From the NCBI GenBank assembly GCA_017448975.1, contig JAFSKN010000039.1, positions 1 through 59,541 on the forward strand: a stretch of DNA of 59,541 bases. Reading direction: 5' to 3'. A program made the position numbers and the translations under genes. This DNA comes from Clostridia bacterium. GTDB lineage: Bacteria; Bacillota; Clostridia; Christensenellales; Aristaeellaceae. Of this stretch, positions 1 through 8,674 are shown one piece after another; the stretch's first letter is position 1, and each line of letters begins with the position of its first letter. A model generated the notes under the pieces. That model was not told the DNA's origin. It searched no databases and saw only the letters and a list, made by a program, of their open reading frames with translations.

Positions 1-41
1 GCCAGCGTTCGTCCTGAGCCAGGATCAAACTCTTGTGTTTA
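1..41 (-). rRNA. rrs: 16S rRNA, 5' end only
   Basis: Read on the minus strand, the first bases give AGAGTTTGATCCTGGCTCAG, the universal 16S 5' region (the common 27F site), followed by GACGAACGCTGGC at the window edge. Only about 40 nt are inside the window; the gene runs off the left side. The exact mature 5' end is not visible, so the right boundary is approximate. A perfect-spacing promoter lies about 185 bases upstream. Confidence 0.95.
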
Positions 42-225
42 ATCCTTTTAACTTGCGATTCTGGGTTATTCCCTGACTTCGCTTTCGCTCCGCCAATCCC
101 CACAGTCTCAAGTAAAACTCATTTCAGAATTAACTGTCGTTTCTCTCTCTTAATCTGTATCGTTTTCAAGATTCCCGCGCCCCCCAGGTCCCTCTCGCAA
201 GGCCCCGTTTTTCGAGCGCTTGGAT

Positions 226-254
226 ATAATACCACGCCACGACCCCTATGTCAA
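226..254 (-). promoter_or_regulatory. rRNA operon promoter
   Basis: On the minus strand: TTGACA, 17-base spacer, TATTAT, pointing at the 16S gene. The sequence upstream of -35 is A-rich, like an UP element. Between the promoter and 16S the leader holds CTTGAAAACG (161-170), resembling the boxA antitermination core. The rest of the roughly 180-base leader shows no coding capacity. Together with the SIMPL-gene terminator this accounts for the gene-free stretch 42-479. Confidence 0.85.
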
Positions 255-426
255 CATCTTTTTCGCTTTTTCCTCCCCTTTTTTGCTTCTTTAGATCTTT
301 TCCGAACATTTTTATCCACACTTTTTCCACTTATTCTATCAATGCATCCGTACTTTTTCCCATTTATTCGTTATTATTGTTCGGATTTATAAAGAACATC
401 TGTTCTTGTTTTACTTCGCAACATTC

Positions 427-458
427 AAAAACCCCTCCCGGCGATGTCCGTCAGGAGG
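427..458 (-). terminator. Terminator after the SIMPL gene
   Basis: Minus-strand stem CCTCC / GGAGG with an inner CGG / CCG pair and a 6-base loop, followed by GGTTTTTG. It lies about 20 bases past the SIMPL-domain stop codon and separates that operon from the rRNA promoter. Confidence 0.7.
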
Positions 459-479
459 AGTTGATCGGCCAAAAGTTTG

Positions 480-1202
480 TTAATTGATCGCGTATTCCAG
501 CACCACGTCCGCGGTGACGGTAAGGTCTCCGCCGGTGATGGCGGTACCCGCGTCAGCCGTTTTCGCGGAATAAGCATAGGAATTGGTGATGCCATAAGTT
601 TCTCTGAAACAGCCCCCGGAGCTTTGGGTTGCGTCAATACGGATCAGCTCGCCCAGCTCCACCCCCGCAGCAGCGGCCAGCACCTTCGCCTTGGTCATGG
701 CGTCCTCCGCCGCCCGGGTCAGGGCCTTTTGATAGGCTTCGTTGGCCTGGGTGGAAGAAAAGCTGATGCCGTAAGTGGTATTGGCCCCGGCTTCCATGGC
801 CGCGTCCAGCACGGCGCCCACCATGGTCAGATCGTGGATGGTGACCGTCACATTATTATTCACTTGATAATAAGGAGTACGGGTTTCCCGGCCCAGCATG
901 TCCGAGCTGTAATCAGATCCGCTGTACACATTGAACTGGCTGGTCATGATGTCCTTTTCTTCAATGCCCGCCTTTTTGATCGCTTCCAGGACCGCCGCCA
1001 TGCGGTTGGCGTTTTCCTGCTGGGCGTCCTTCACGTTATCGCTTCTGGTTTCCACGCCGATCTGAATGGAGGCGGTGTCTGCCGCCAGGGAAACCACGCC
1101 GCTGCCGCTGACCTGAATCACCCGCTCATTCTCCGCCAGAGCGGGCACGGCAAGGGAAACCATCCATAATACTGCCGCTAAAACTGCCAAAACCTTTTTC
1201 AT
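480..1202 (-). CDS. SIMPL domain (DUF541) secreted protein
   Basis: A 240-residue exported protein. Residues 1-23 are a signal peptide (MKK, hydrophobic run, cleavage after ALA). The mature part begins RVIQVSGSGVVSLAADTASI, the typical first strand of SIMPL/DUF541 proteins. Related proteins (BP26, YggE) are periplasmic or surface proteins of poorly defined role, sometimes linked to oxidative stress. The start overlaps the upstream DUF4349 stop by 4 bases, so the two are translationally coupled in the ECF-sigma operon. A role in envelope stress is inferred from context only. A terminator follows. Confidence 0.88.
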   Translation of the reverse strand: MKKVLAVLAAVLWMVSLAVPALAENERVIQVSGSGVVSLAADTASIQIGVETRSDNVKDAQQENANRMAAVLEAIKKAGIEEKDIMTSQFNVYSGSDYSSDMLGRETRTPYYQVNNNVTVTIHDLTMVGAVLDAAMEAGANTTYGISFSSTQANEAYQKALTRAAEDAMTKAKVLAAAAGVELGELIRIDATQSSGGCFRETYGITNSYAYSAKTADAGTAITGGDLTVTADVVLEYAIN

Positions 1203-2431
1203 TGTTCCTGAACCTTCTTTTCCTTCTTATTTTTTCTGTTCTTTCTGGCGCGGATGATCAGAACGACTGCGAAACCCACCGCCGTCAGGGCGATGATCCA
1301 GGGCAGGGCGGACGCCAGGAAGATGACCATATCCTCTAAGAACCAGCCGAACTCCCGGAAGGAATCCCCGATGCCGGTGAGAATCCTTTCACCCAGGGAC
1401 ACCTCCTTGGTTTCCGTCACCTTGGTTTCCCGCACGAAGACCCTTACGGTGCTGAAATCCACCCTGCTGTCGTAGGATTTAAGCGTGCCGGTGTACCGGT
1501 CGATGTAATACTGGGCGTCGGCGATGGCGGATTCGATCTCGATCAGATCGGACACATCCTGTGCGGAGGCCATCATATCCTGCAGCCGGGCCAGCTTTTC
1601 CTGCTGGGTTTTCAGGCGGGTTTGGGTATCGTAATAGGAATCGGACACGTCCTCCATTTGCTGGGTCATGCCGGTGATGGTGCCGACGCCCTGGGCCCCG
1701 GTCAGAAATTCGTCCAGCCGCCGGGCGGGAATGCGCAGGGTAAGGGACGCGCTGCGGGTCTGCCCGCTGGAAGCGTCGCCGCTGGTGGTCAGATATTCCA
1801 CCCGGCCGCCCATGTCCGCCGCCAAATCCTGGATTTTTTGCAGATCGGCGTCGTAATCGGCGGTTTTCACGTTAAAGCTGGCGCTGCGGATAATTTTTTC
1901 AGTCTGCGCCCCGGCATCGTTGGTATCCTGCGCGTAATCCACCGCTTCCTCTTCGGCGGCTTCCATGGCGGAATACGCTCTGTCGTAGGCCGCGTTCGTC
2001 ATGCTGTCGGCGCCCATCGCTTTGTAGCTGGTGGAACTGGGATCGGAGAGCGCCTGTTCCCTAAAAGAAGAATAAGAAGAAGCGTTGCTGTCTATTGCCC
2101 TGCGGGATGGCAGTCCGTCCCGGCTCGCCAAGGTACCGCCCACCACGAAGACCAGCGCGGCGGCCACGGCGGCCCACTTTTTCCAATAAAATACTTTTTG
2201 AGGCTTTTCTTCCATTTCTTTTTCCTCCCGTATAGCCTGCCGCCAGGAGGAAGAGAAGGAATCCGGTACCTGAATCTCCCCGTCCATCCGGCGGCAATCC
2301 TGCCGCAGGGAAAGCAATGCCGCGCAGGCTTCGCATTCCGCCGCGTGATCCCGCATACGCCGCGCGTCCGCGTCCGGCAGCGCGCCGTCCATGTAGGCGT
2401 CGAGAAGATTTGAAAATTCTTTGCAATCCAT
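1199..2431 (-). CDS. zf-HC2 / DUF4349 anti-sigma-like membrane protein
   Basis: 410 residues. The N-terminus carries the anti-sigma zinc-finger pattern (HAAECEAC, i.e. H-x3-C-x2-C, near residues 29-36). A single membrane helix lies near residues 86-103. The long extracellular part with coiled-coil character matches DUF4349, and a second hydrophobic helix plus a Lys/Arg-rich tail ends the protein. The gene follows the ECF sigma factor by 23 bases, the standard place for a cognate anti-sigma factor. Fusion of the sensor head to DUF4349 suggests the extracellular domain receives the signal. That role is inferred; zf-HC2 binding to sigma factors is established for the family. Confidence 0.85.
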   Translation of the reverse strand: MDCKEFSNLLDAYMDGALPDADARRMRDHAAECEACAALLSLRQDCRRMDGEIQVPDSFSSSWRQAIREEKEMEEKPQKVFYWKKWAAVAAALVFVVGGTLASRDGLPSRRAIDSNASSYSSFREQALSDPSSTSYKAMGADSMTNAAYDRAYSAMEAAEEEAVDYAQDTNDAGAQTEKIIRSASFNVKTADYDADLQKIQDLAADMGGRVEYLTTSGDASSGQTRSASLTLRIPARRLDEFLTGAQGVGTITGMTQQMEDVSDSYYDTQTRLKTQQEKLARLQDMMASAQDVSDLIEIESAIADAQYYIDRYTGTLKSYDSRVDFSTVRVFVRETKVTETKEVSLGERILTGIGDSFREFGWFLEDMVIFLASALPWIIALTAVGFAVVLIIRARKNRKNKKEKKVQEQ

Positions 2432-2454
2432 CGTTTTCGCCTCCTCTCACTTTC

Positions 2455-3015
2455 TTAGACGGATGGGGAAGAAAAAAGTTCCGAAGATTTTTTGAGGATC
2501 ACCGATAATTTTTCCCGCGCCCTGCTGACCCGGCTTTTCACCGTGCCCAGGGGCAATTCCAATATTTCGCCGATTTCCTCGTAGCTTTTGCCCTGCATGT
2601 CCCGCAGGACGATCATCTGCCGCATGTCGGGCGGCAGCAGGGAAAGCCCCTCCCGCAGCAATCGCAGCCGTTCTTTTTCCTCCAGCCGGGCGTAGGCGGT
2701 GGGCGCGGCGTCCGGCACGTCGAACCCCTGGTCCTCCCGCAGGGCGTCCAGGGATACGGCGTCCCGGCGCTTGCGCAGGGCGTCGGTGCACACGTTCATG
2801 GCGATGCGGGTGATCCAGGTGGAAAAGGAGGCGTCCTGCCGGAAGGTATCGAAAGCGCGGAAGGCCCGCAGCATGGCTTCCTGGGCGCAGTCCTGGGCGT
2901 CCTCCCGGCTGCCCATCATATGGAAGCAGACGGAATACACCTGGCGCTCGCTTTCCGCCGCCAGGCGTTCAAACCGTTCCGCCTTCTTCTTTTTGGAAAA
3001 AAGGGGTATTTCCAT
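2455..3015 (-). CDS. ECF-type RNA polymerase sigma factor
   Basis: 186 residues with the two-domain ECF layout. Region 2 (about residues 20-95) includes DAQDCAQEAMLRAFRAFDTF and FSTWITRIAMNVC. Region 4 (about 125-175) includes LLPPDMRQMIVLRDMQGKSY and the recognition helix GTVKSRVSRARE. It resembles SigW-family factors. It heads the sigma / anti-sigma / SIMPL series and is only 21 bases after the secreted-protein gene upstream, so all four are probably co-transcribed. The KKKKAE stretch near the N-terminus is unremarkable. I could not find a confident ECF-type promoter in front of the operon. Confidence 0.92.
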   Translation of the reverse strand: MEIPLFSKKKKAERFERLAAESERQVYSVCFHMMGSREDAQDCAQEAMLRAFRAFDTFRQDASFSTWITRIAMNVCTDALRKRRDAVSLDALREDQGFDVPDAAPTAYARLEEKERLRLLREGLSLLPPDMRQMIVLRDMQGKSYEEIGEILELPLGTVKSRVSRAREKLSVILKKSSELFSSPSV

Positions 3016-3036
3016 TTTCCTTCCCCCTTTCAGGAA

Positions 3037-4251
3037 TCAGACATAGTGATCATAGCATGCCGTAACTTTCCAGCCCGTTTCCTCGCTTTCCCAGACCAGG
3101 ACCACATACCAGTCCGCCCCCTGGTCGGTGATCACGCGGTACACGTTTTCTTCCCGCATGGGTTCCACACTGGCTGCCGCGGTGGGGAAGCCCATTTCCT
3201 CCCCGTCCAGTTCCAGCCAGTAAAGCTGCATGGCCAACTGTTCTTCCCAGGTGACGAACAGCATATCGTCGTTCATGTTCGCAGCAAGTTCGGAAAGCAA
3301 TTGGGCCCGAGGCGCGAATCCGTTCATTTCTCCCGGCGCGGTCTCCATATACTGGCGGATGACTTCCTCCGGCGACGCCTTTGACAGACGCTTTTCCTGT
3401 TCCGTCAGGACGGCATGGGAAACGAGATAGGCCGTGGGATCGTCGATGTCCAGCAGCTCGAAGGCCGTTTTTCCGTCTAAGCTCATCATCCATTCGCCGT
3501 TATGGCGGCCTATGGCGATGAACCCGCCGATGATTTGCCCTTCGGCATGCAGGAGCACGCACCGGAGGTTCAGCGTCACATGCAAATCCTGTTCCCGGTC
3601 TCTTGAAACAAAGCGGCTCCGCTCCGCCGTTTCCCACAGGCCCAAAATGCTGACATCCACTTCCTTGCCCAGCCAGGGCGTAAGATCAAACCCCGCCTGA
3701 CGCAGAAACAGATCGGCCCAGGTAAAATACAGGTCCGCCTCGTCGGCAATGGAGGCGGTCAGCTTTTCCGGCAGTGTGACCGATGTTTCCGCCAAGGTGA
3801 AAAAGGGCGTCCAGCCCCATTCTTTCAGGAAAGCGGCGTTTTTCTCCGACACGCTGAAATCCGGCCCGGCGGTTTCCAGCCAAAGACGGGCAGGATAAGC
3901 CAGCTTCGCCCCAAACGTCCCGTCCATTTGATAAAGCTGCCCTTCCTTTTCCAAATAGGTGGCGCAATACAGATCGTCGTAATACAGGGAAACCGTTTCC
4001 CCGTCCAGGGACAGCTGGATGTCAAATGAACTGTGCTTCTGTTCCGGTGCTTCGGCGGGCACGGCGGCGGACAGTTCCCGACGCGCTGCTTCGATCAGTT
4101 CGGGACGGGTGACGGTATAGGTTTCCTCATTCCCGAACATATACTTTCCGCCCACGGTAACGGTTATTTCTTCCTGTTCTGCCAGAGCCGGACGGAATAC
4201 CGGCAGCAGGAGGACCGCCAGCAGCAGCGCCATCCACTTTCTCTTCCTCAT
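3037..4251 (-). CDS. Secreted protein of unknown function
   Basis: 404 residues counting from the ATG preceded by AGGAAGG at 7-8 bases; the open frame continues upstream but without a ribosome site. Residues 1-24 are a clear signal peptide (RKRK, then a Leu-rich core, cleavage after ALA). The mature protein has no motif I recognise; it is acidic, Trp-rich and without further membrane helices. It is the first gene of the ECF-sigma operon, so it may be part of the envelope stress module. No function is assigned. Confidence 0.75.
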   Translation of the reverse strand: MRKRKWMALLLAVLLLPVFRPALAEQEEITVTVGGKYMFGNEETYTVTRPELIEAARRELSAAVPAEAPEQKHSSFDIQLSLDGETVSLYYDDLYCATYLEKEGQLYQMDGTFGAKLAYPARLWLETAGPDFSVSEKNAAFLKEWGWTPFFTLAETSVTLPEKLTASIADEADLYFTWADLFLRQAGFDLTPWLGKEVDVSILGLWETAERSRFVSRDREQDLHVTLNLRCVLLHAEGQIIGGFIAIGRHNGEWMMSLDGKTAFELLDIDDPTAYLVSHAVLTEQEKRLSKASPEEVIRQYMETAPGEMNGFAPRAQLLSELAANMNDDMLFVTWEEQLAMQLYWLELDGEEMGFPTAAASVEPMREENVYRVITDQGADWYVVLVWESEETGWKVTACYDHYV

Positions 4252-4355
4252 GGAAAATCCTTCCTTTCCCGTGAATTCAATGCCTGCAAATACTTTACGG
4301 AAAAAGGCGGGCTTTTCCTGCCGCCGGGCGCACCAATCATCAGAATTTACAATTG

Positions 4356-5087
4356 TTACAGGCTTTCCCGCCGGAAGCGAAGGACTTTGCTCCCATCCGG
4401 CAGGGTGACTTCCTCGTTCCACATGGAGGCGGGCCGCGTCCAAATCTCCCCCGGGCCGTACAGTGCCTTGTAGATCACCATGGGTTCCAGGGTTTCGGAA
4501 TGGAGCGCCAGCCCCTGCGCCTCATAGCGGTTGCCCTTGTAATGGCGGTAAATCCCTTTGGGGATGCGGACGCGCATACTTTCCAGGCACAGATAGGGGT
4601 ACGCCTGGGGCCAGAAATACATTTGGTTCAGGTCCCGCCACAGGGCCGGGTCTTTCTTGATTTTTTCCGGCATGATCCACATGCCGTCCTGCACCTCGCC
4701 GGGCTGCCAGGTCATGCTTTCGATGGGCACATCCTGATAAAACAGCCACACGTCCCGGAAAAAGCCCCGTTCGGGGCGTTCCCGCCGCTCGGTCATGAGC
4801 AGGCGGGCGCGGCTCGTATCCGGGGTGAAGCCCATTTCCTCCTCCACTTCCCGGACGCAGGCGGTGAAGCTGTCCTCCCCCGCCACGGCGGAGCCCCCCG
4901 TCACCGACCAGATATCCGGCAGGATGTCTTTTTCCTTGGCGCGGCGCTGGAGCAGGGTTTCCCCCTTGCTGTTTAAAAACAGGGCCTCCACCACCAGATG
5001 ATACCGGCCTTCGGGCAGCGGTTCCCCGCGCACGCCGGTCTCCCCCGTCAGGTTCCGATCTTTATCGTACAAATCCCAAATTTCCAT
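4356..5087 (-). CDS. Nudix hydrolase fused to a DUF1653 domain
   Basis: 243 residues. It begins MEIWDLYDKDRNLTGE, typical of isopentenyl-diphosphate-isomerase-like Nudix proteins. A perfect Nudix box starts at Gly65 (G-x5-E-x7-REVEEEMGF), giving the metal-binding glutamates. The C-terminal 60 residues (GIYRHYKGNRYEAQG... onward) match DUF1653, usually a stand-alone protein of about 70-90 residues. An ATG two codons upstream is also possible. I chose the internal one because AGAGAGG then sits 9 bases away instead of 3. Substrate unknown. Monocistronic as far as can be seen. Confidence 0.85.
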   Translation of the reverse strand: MEIWDLYDKDRNLTGETGVRGEPLPEGRYHLVVEALFLNSKGETLLQRRAKEKDILPDIWSVTGGSAVAGEDSFTACVREVEEEMGFTPDTSRARLLMTERRERPERGFFRDVWLFYQDVPIESMTWQPGEVQDGMWIMPEKIKKDPALWRDLNQMYFWPQAYPYLCLESMRVRIPKGIYRHYKGNRYEAQGLALHSETLEPMVIYKALYGPGEIWTRPASMWNEEVTLPDGSKVLRFRRESL

Positions 5088-5202
5088 CGGCATATTCCTC
5101 TCTTTCACCCGTCCATTGTAACAGGAAAAGTGGCAATGCGCAAGCAATTTCCCTTTTCCCGAACCCTTTGCCGCGTTTTTTGCAGGTTTCGCGTTTTGCC
5201 GC

Positions 5203-5231
5203 TTGATAATCATTTCCAGTTCCTATATAAT
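5203..5231 (+). promoter_or_regulatory. Promoter of the diguanylate cyclase gene
   Basis: TTGATA, 17-base spacer, TATAAT. The predicted transcription start is near 5238, which rules out the in-frame GTG at 5234 and supports the GTG at 5282 as the true start. Confidence 0.75.
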
Positions 5232-5281
5232 AAGTGTGTCGGTGGTCAGAATCAAAAGATCAGCAGGAAAGGAAAAAATTT

Positions 5282-6718
5282 GTGTTTCAAAATCATGCTC
5301 CTTTGAGCAAGCATAATGTTTCAAGGCTTACGTTCGTGATCGTGCTGGTCAGTTTTTTGCTGTCCACCTTTGTTTCTCTCTGGTCGCTGAACCTTATGAG
5401 CCAGCGGAACGACCGGGAACTGAACAAAATGATGGCCGCCCGCATTTACGACGCCATCAGCAGCGAATTGAGCGAACCGGTGACGGTGGCTTTGACCATG
5501 GCCAACGACAGTTTCCTGATCAAGGCCCTGCAAAACGAACCGCATCTTTCGGAGGAGGACAGCGTGGCCGCCCTGCAGGATTATTTGGCGGGCATCCAGA
5601 AGGGGCTGAACTACGAATCGGTTTACGTGATTTCCGAAAGCAGCAGGCGCTATTATAATTTCGACGGTCTGAGCAAGATCGTGGACCCGGAGCACGACGA
5701 GCACGATTATTGGTACGGCGTGTTTTTGAACCGGAAGCCGGTGTACGACTTGGACGTGGGCTTTGACGAGCAGAGCGGCGATATCTGGGCCGTCTTTGTG
5801 GACGCCTCCATTCGGGACGAAAGGGGAACTTTCCTTGGCGTATGCGGCGTGGGCGTGCACATGGACCAGAGCCAGGCCCTGTTCAAGAGCCTGGAAAAAG
5901 AGCATCGCGTCAAAATCAATCTGATCGACGCGGAGGGCCAGATTCAGATCGACACCGATGAAGGGGAGCTCATGGGCAAATACCACGCCGATTTGAACTT
6001 AAGCCCAAGCGGCGAATATATTTACCACGATTTAGGCGGCGGCGTTATCGCCGTAAGCAAATACATAGACAATTTGGAATGGTATCTGGTGGTGGAAAGC
6101 GACACCAGCCCCGAGCAGGGCGAATATTTCAACGTGATTTTGCTGAACATCGCCTTATTCTTATTCGTGATGGTCATTCTGATTGTTTCCCTGCGGATCA
6201 TTTCCATGCGCACCATCGCCCTGACCAACGCCTCCCTGCGGGATCAGGACACCCAATTGCTGAACCGCCGGGCCTTTGAGGAAGAAAAAGCGCGGCTTTC
6301 CATGGCGCCCCTGGATGAAAATTACGTGTATGTGACGGTGGACATCAACGGCCTGAAAACCACCAACGATACCTTGGGCCACGCCGCGGGGGATGAACTG
6401 ATCCTGGGCACGGCGAACTGCCTGCGCAAATGCTTCGGGCAGTACGGAAAGATTTATCGCATCGGCGGGGACGAGTTCGCCGCCATGCTGCAAATCAGCC
6501 CGGCGCAGCTGGCCGAACTGCGGGAGGAACTGGAAAAGATGGTGCAAGCATGGTCCGGCGAAAAAATCAAGCAGCTTTCCATTTCCTGCGGCTATGCCTC
6601 CACCCGGGAATTCCCTTCGGAAAACTTTGCCCAGCTGAGCAGGATCTCGGATGAACGGATGTATGAGGCCAAGGCGGAATACTACCGCCGCAACGGCATC
6701 GACCGGCGGAGAACCTGA
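5282..6718 (+). CDS. Cache-type membrane diguanylate cyclase (GGDEF)
   Basis: 478 residues from a GTG preceded by AGGAAAGG at 8 bases. The order is: membrane helix (about residues 15-38), extracytoplasmic region of about 240 residues consistent with a double Cache sensor, second helix (about 290-312), then a GGDEF domain. The catalytic motif is intact (RIGGDEFAAM), and the preceding DxNxLKxxND-like segment (DINGLKTTNDTLGH) is present. It should make cyclic di-GMP from two GTP in response to a small extracellular ligand. The inhibitory RxxD site five residues before GGDEF is absent (GQYGKIYR), so product inhibition through the I-site is unlikely. Confidence 0.92.
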   Translation: MFQNHAPLSKHNVSRLTFVIVLVSFLLSTFVSLWSLNLMSQRNDRELNKMMAARIYDAISSELSEPVTVALTMANDSFLIKALQNEPHLSEEDSVAALQDYLAGIQKGLNYESVYVISESSRRYYNFDGLSKIVDPEHDEHDYWYGVFLNRKPVYDLDVGFDEQSGDIWAVFVDASIRDERGTFLGVCGVGVHMDQSQALFKSLEKEHRVKINLIDAEGQIQIDTDEGELMGKYHADLNLSPSGEYIYHDLGGGVIAVSKYIDNLEWYLVVESDTSPEQGEYFNVILLNIALFLFVMVILIVSLRIISMRTIALTNASLRDQDTQLLNRRAFEEEKARLSMAPLDENYVYVTVDINGLKTTNDTLGHAAGDELILGTANCLRKCFGQYGKIYRIGGDEFAAMLQISPAQLAELREELEKMVQAWSGEKIKQLSISCGYASTREFPSENFAQLSRISDERMYEAKAEYYRRNGIDRRRT

Positions 6719-6742
6719 TTGGGTCAGGCGGGAGATTAAACC

Positions 6743-7492
6743 ATGGACGAAATCTTCAAAAGTCGGGTGACGGAATGGGCGATGCGGAGCTGGAATCAGG
6801 GCGTCTATTGCTTTTCCCACTTCCTTGATTTGGCCCAGCGGTCCGATTTTCTGGCCCTGGTGCCCTCCCTGCCACCCGTTCCCTGGACGCTGTACGGCGG
6901 GGCGGAGGGGTGCGAAAGGCAAATGCTGCGTTTTGGCAGCGAAGACGTCTGCGGCTACGACGCGCCCTTTCCCATTCTGAGCCTTAAAATCGCGCCGGTC
7001 AGCGCGAAGTTCGCCGAACCCCTGACCCACCGGGATTATTTGGGTTCCCTCATGGCCCTTGGCATGGAGCGGGAAACCATGGGCGATATCGTGGTAAAGC
7101 CGGACGGAGCTTACCTGTTCTGTGAGGAACGCATCGCCCCCTACATCATCGAGCATTTTACCCAGGCCCGGCATACCGCCCTGCGCTGCGAAATCGCAAA
7201 AGCCCTGCCGGAAGGGGCGCTGTTTGAGACCCGGCGCGTGGTGGTGCAGGTGGCATCCCAACGGGTGGACGCCCTGATCGCCCACGTATTCAAAATGAGC
7301 CGGGGCGACGCCCAGGCGCTTTTTCCCGCCAGGAAAATCTTCGTATCCGGCCGCTTATGCGAAAGCCCCGGCTGCACCCCCAAGCCCGGCGACATCGTTT
7401 CCGTCCGGGGCTTCGGGCGCTTTAAGTACGCGGGGGTGGACAGCCTTTCGAAAAAAGGCAAAGAAAACACCGCCGTGGAGCTGTTCGTGTAA
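6743..7492 (+). CDS. ylmH: YlmH-family S4-domain RNA-binding protein
   Basis: 249 residues. It contains the YlmH signature RDYLGSLMALGMERETMGDI and a C-terminal S4 domain (about residues 175-235, with VDALIAHVFKMSRGDAQALF). In Firmicutes ylmH usually sits in the division/cell-wall cluster, and the protein binds tRNA or stalled 50S subunits in ribosome quality control. Here it lies 24 bases after the diguanylate cyclase gene and may be co-transcribed with it. The ylm neighbours are absent from this window. Confidence 0.9.
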   Translation: MDEIFKSRVTEWAMRSWNQGVYCFSHFLDLAQRSDFLALVPSLPPVPWTLYGGAEGCERQMLRFGSEDVCGYDAPFPILSLKIAPVSAKFAEPLTHRDYLGSLMALGMERETMGDIVVKPDGAYLFCEERIAPYIIEHFTQARHTALRCEIAKALPEGALFETRRVVVQVASQRVDALIAHVFKMSRGDAQALFPARKIFVSGRLCESPGCTPKPGDIVSVRGFGRFKYAGVDSLSKKGKENTAVELFV

Positions 7493-7499
7493 CGGCGGC

Positions 7500-7528
7500 T
7501 TGCTTTTCCCGCCATGATCTGGTACAAT
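7500..7528 (+). promoter_or_regulatory. Promoter of the ROK kinase gene
   Basis: TTGCTT, 17-base spacer, TACAAT, about 60 bases before the ROK start codon. The leader between is about 55 bases and shows no strong structure. Confidence 0.65.
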
Positions 7529-7588
7529 GGCATCATCAATCCAATATTGTAACATCTTTATTTATCATGACGCGCAGGGAGGTACAAT

Positions 7589-8518
7589 ATGAGCAAAAGA
7601 ATCGGCGTAGATTTGGGCGGCACCACCGCAAAGCTCGGCGTGGTGACCGAGCAGAATGAAATCATCGAACGCAAGGTGATCCCCACCGATAAAAGCCTGA
7701 CCTTTGAAGAAACCATCGCCGTGCTGTCGGAAGGCATTCTGAGCATGGGCGACGTGGGCATCGTGGGCTTCGGCGTGCCAAGCAGCTTAAAGCCCGTGGG
7801 CGACATCGTGATCCACGCCAATAACATGGGCTGGAAAAACAAGGACCTGCGGGGCGAGCTGAAAAAGCATTTGGGCAACATCCCCATCTTCATTGCCAAC
7901 GACGCCGATTCCGCCGCTGTGGGCGAATTCTTCCAGGGCGCGGGCCAGGGCTGCCAGAGCATGCTGATGCTCACCTTAGGCACCGGCGTGGGCGGCGGCT
8001 TCATTTATCAGGGCCGCCTGTACCGGGGCGGAAACGGCTGCGGGTTCGAGCCGGGCCACATGATCGTGCAGCAGGACGGCGTGGTGTGCTCCTGCGGCCT
8101 GCACGGGTGTCTGGAAGCCTATTGCTCCGCCACCGCCATCATCCGGGAAATCACCGCCTGCAAAAAGTCCCTCATTCTCCAGGATATGATCGCGGAAAAC
8201 GGCGGTAAAGGCAACGCCCGCATGCTGTTTGACGCGGTGCGGGCGGATGACCGCTACGCCAGGAGCATTTTAGAAAAATACGTGCACACCCTGGCTATCG
8301 GCATCGGCAGCCTGACCACCATCCTGCGCCCCGAAATCGTGGTCATCGGCGGCGGCGTCAGCGGCGCGGGCGATCTGCTGTTCGAGCCGCTTCGGGAGGA
8401 AGTGAAGCGCACCACCTTCAGCTACGACGTGATCGGCGGCGCGGCCATCATCCCCGCCGCCCTGGGCAACGATGCGGGCATTATCGGCGCGGCCCTGCTG
8501 GATCGGGTGCTGATCTAA
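7589..8518 (+). CDS. ROK family glucokinase-like sugar kinase
   Basis: 309 residues with GGGAGG ahead of the ATG. The N-terminal phosphate-binding loop is VDLGGTTAKLGVV. The central segment LTLGTGVGGG and the zinc-binding CSCGLHGCLEA motif define ROK kinases, with the catalytic Asp in NDADSAAVGEF. This length and set of motifs fit bacterial glucokinases (GlcK), which phosphorylate glucose with ATP. Other hexoses or N-acetyl sugars cannot be excluded. It is a single-gene unit with its own promoter and a strong terminator. Confidence 0.88.
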   Translation: MSKRIGVDLGGTTAKLGVVTEQNEIIERKVIPTDKSLTFEETIAVLSEGILSMGDVGIVGFGVPSSLKPVGDIVIHANNMGWKNKDLRGELKKHLGNIPIFIANDADSAAVGEFFQGAGQGCQSMLMLTLGTGVGGGFIYQGRLYRGGNGCGFEPGHMIVQQDGVVCSCGLHGCLEAYCSATAIIREITACKKSLILQDMIAENGGKGNARMLFDAVRADDRYARSILEKYVHTLAIGIGSLTTILRPEIVVIGGGVSGAGDLLFEPLREEVKRTTFSYDVIGGAAIIPAALGNDAGIIGAALLDRVLI

Positions 8519-8535
8519 AAAACCATAGAAAACTC

Positions 8536-8578
8536 GGGCGGCAATCCCAGCAAGTTGGGTCTGCCGCCTGATTTTTTT
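8536..8578 (+). terminator. Terminator after the ROK kinase gene
   Basis: Stem GGCGGCA-AT-CCCA with loop GCAAGT and TGGG-TC-TGCCGCC, followed by TGATTTTTTT. Confidence 0.85.
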
Positions 8579-8674
8579 CAGTTTTTTCCGGCGGAACTTC
8601 AGGATGGCAATACGGGGGGCGGCAGTAAAAGCAGCGCGCCGTGTACCAGACAGAGAAACCGACCAGCAAACACT

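Noticed and set aside
4256-4370. ECF-type promoter before the sigma operon
   Set aside because: TGTAAC occurs in the right region, but no matching -10 (CGTC/CGTA) lies at 16-17 bases. I could not support a site.
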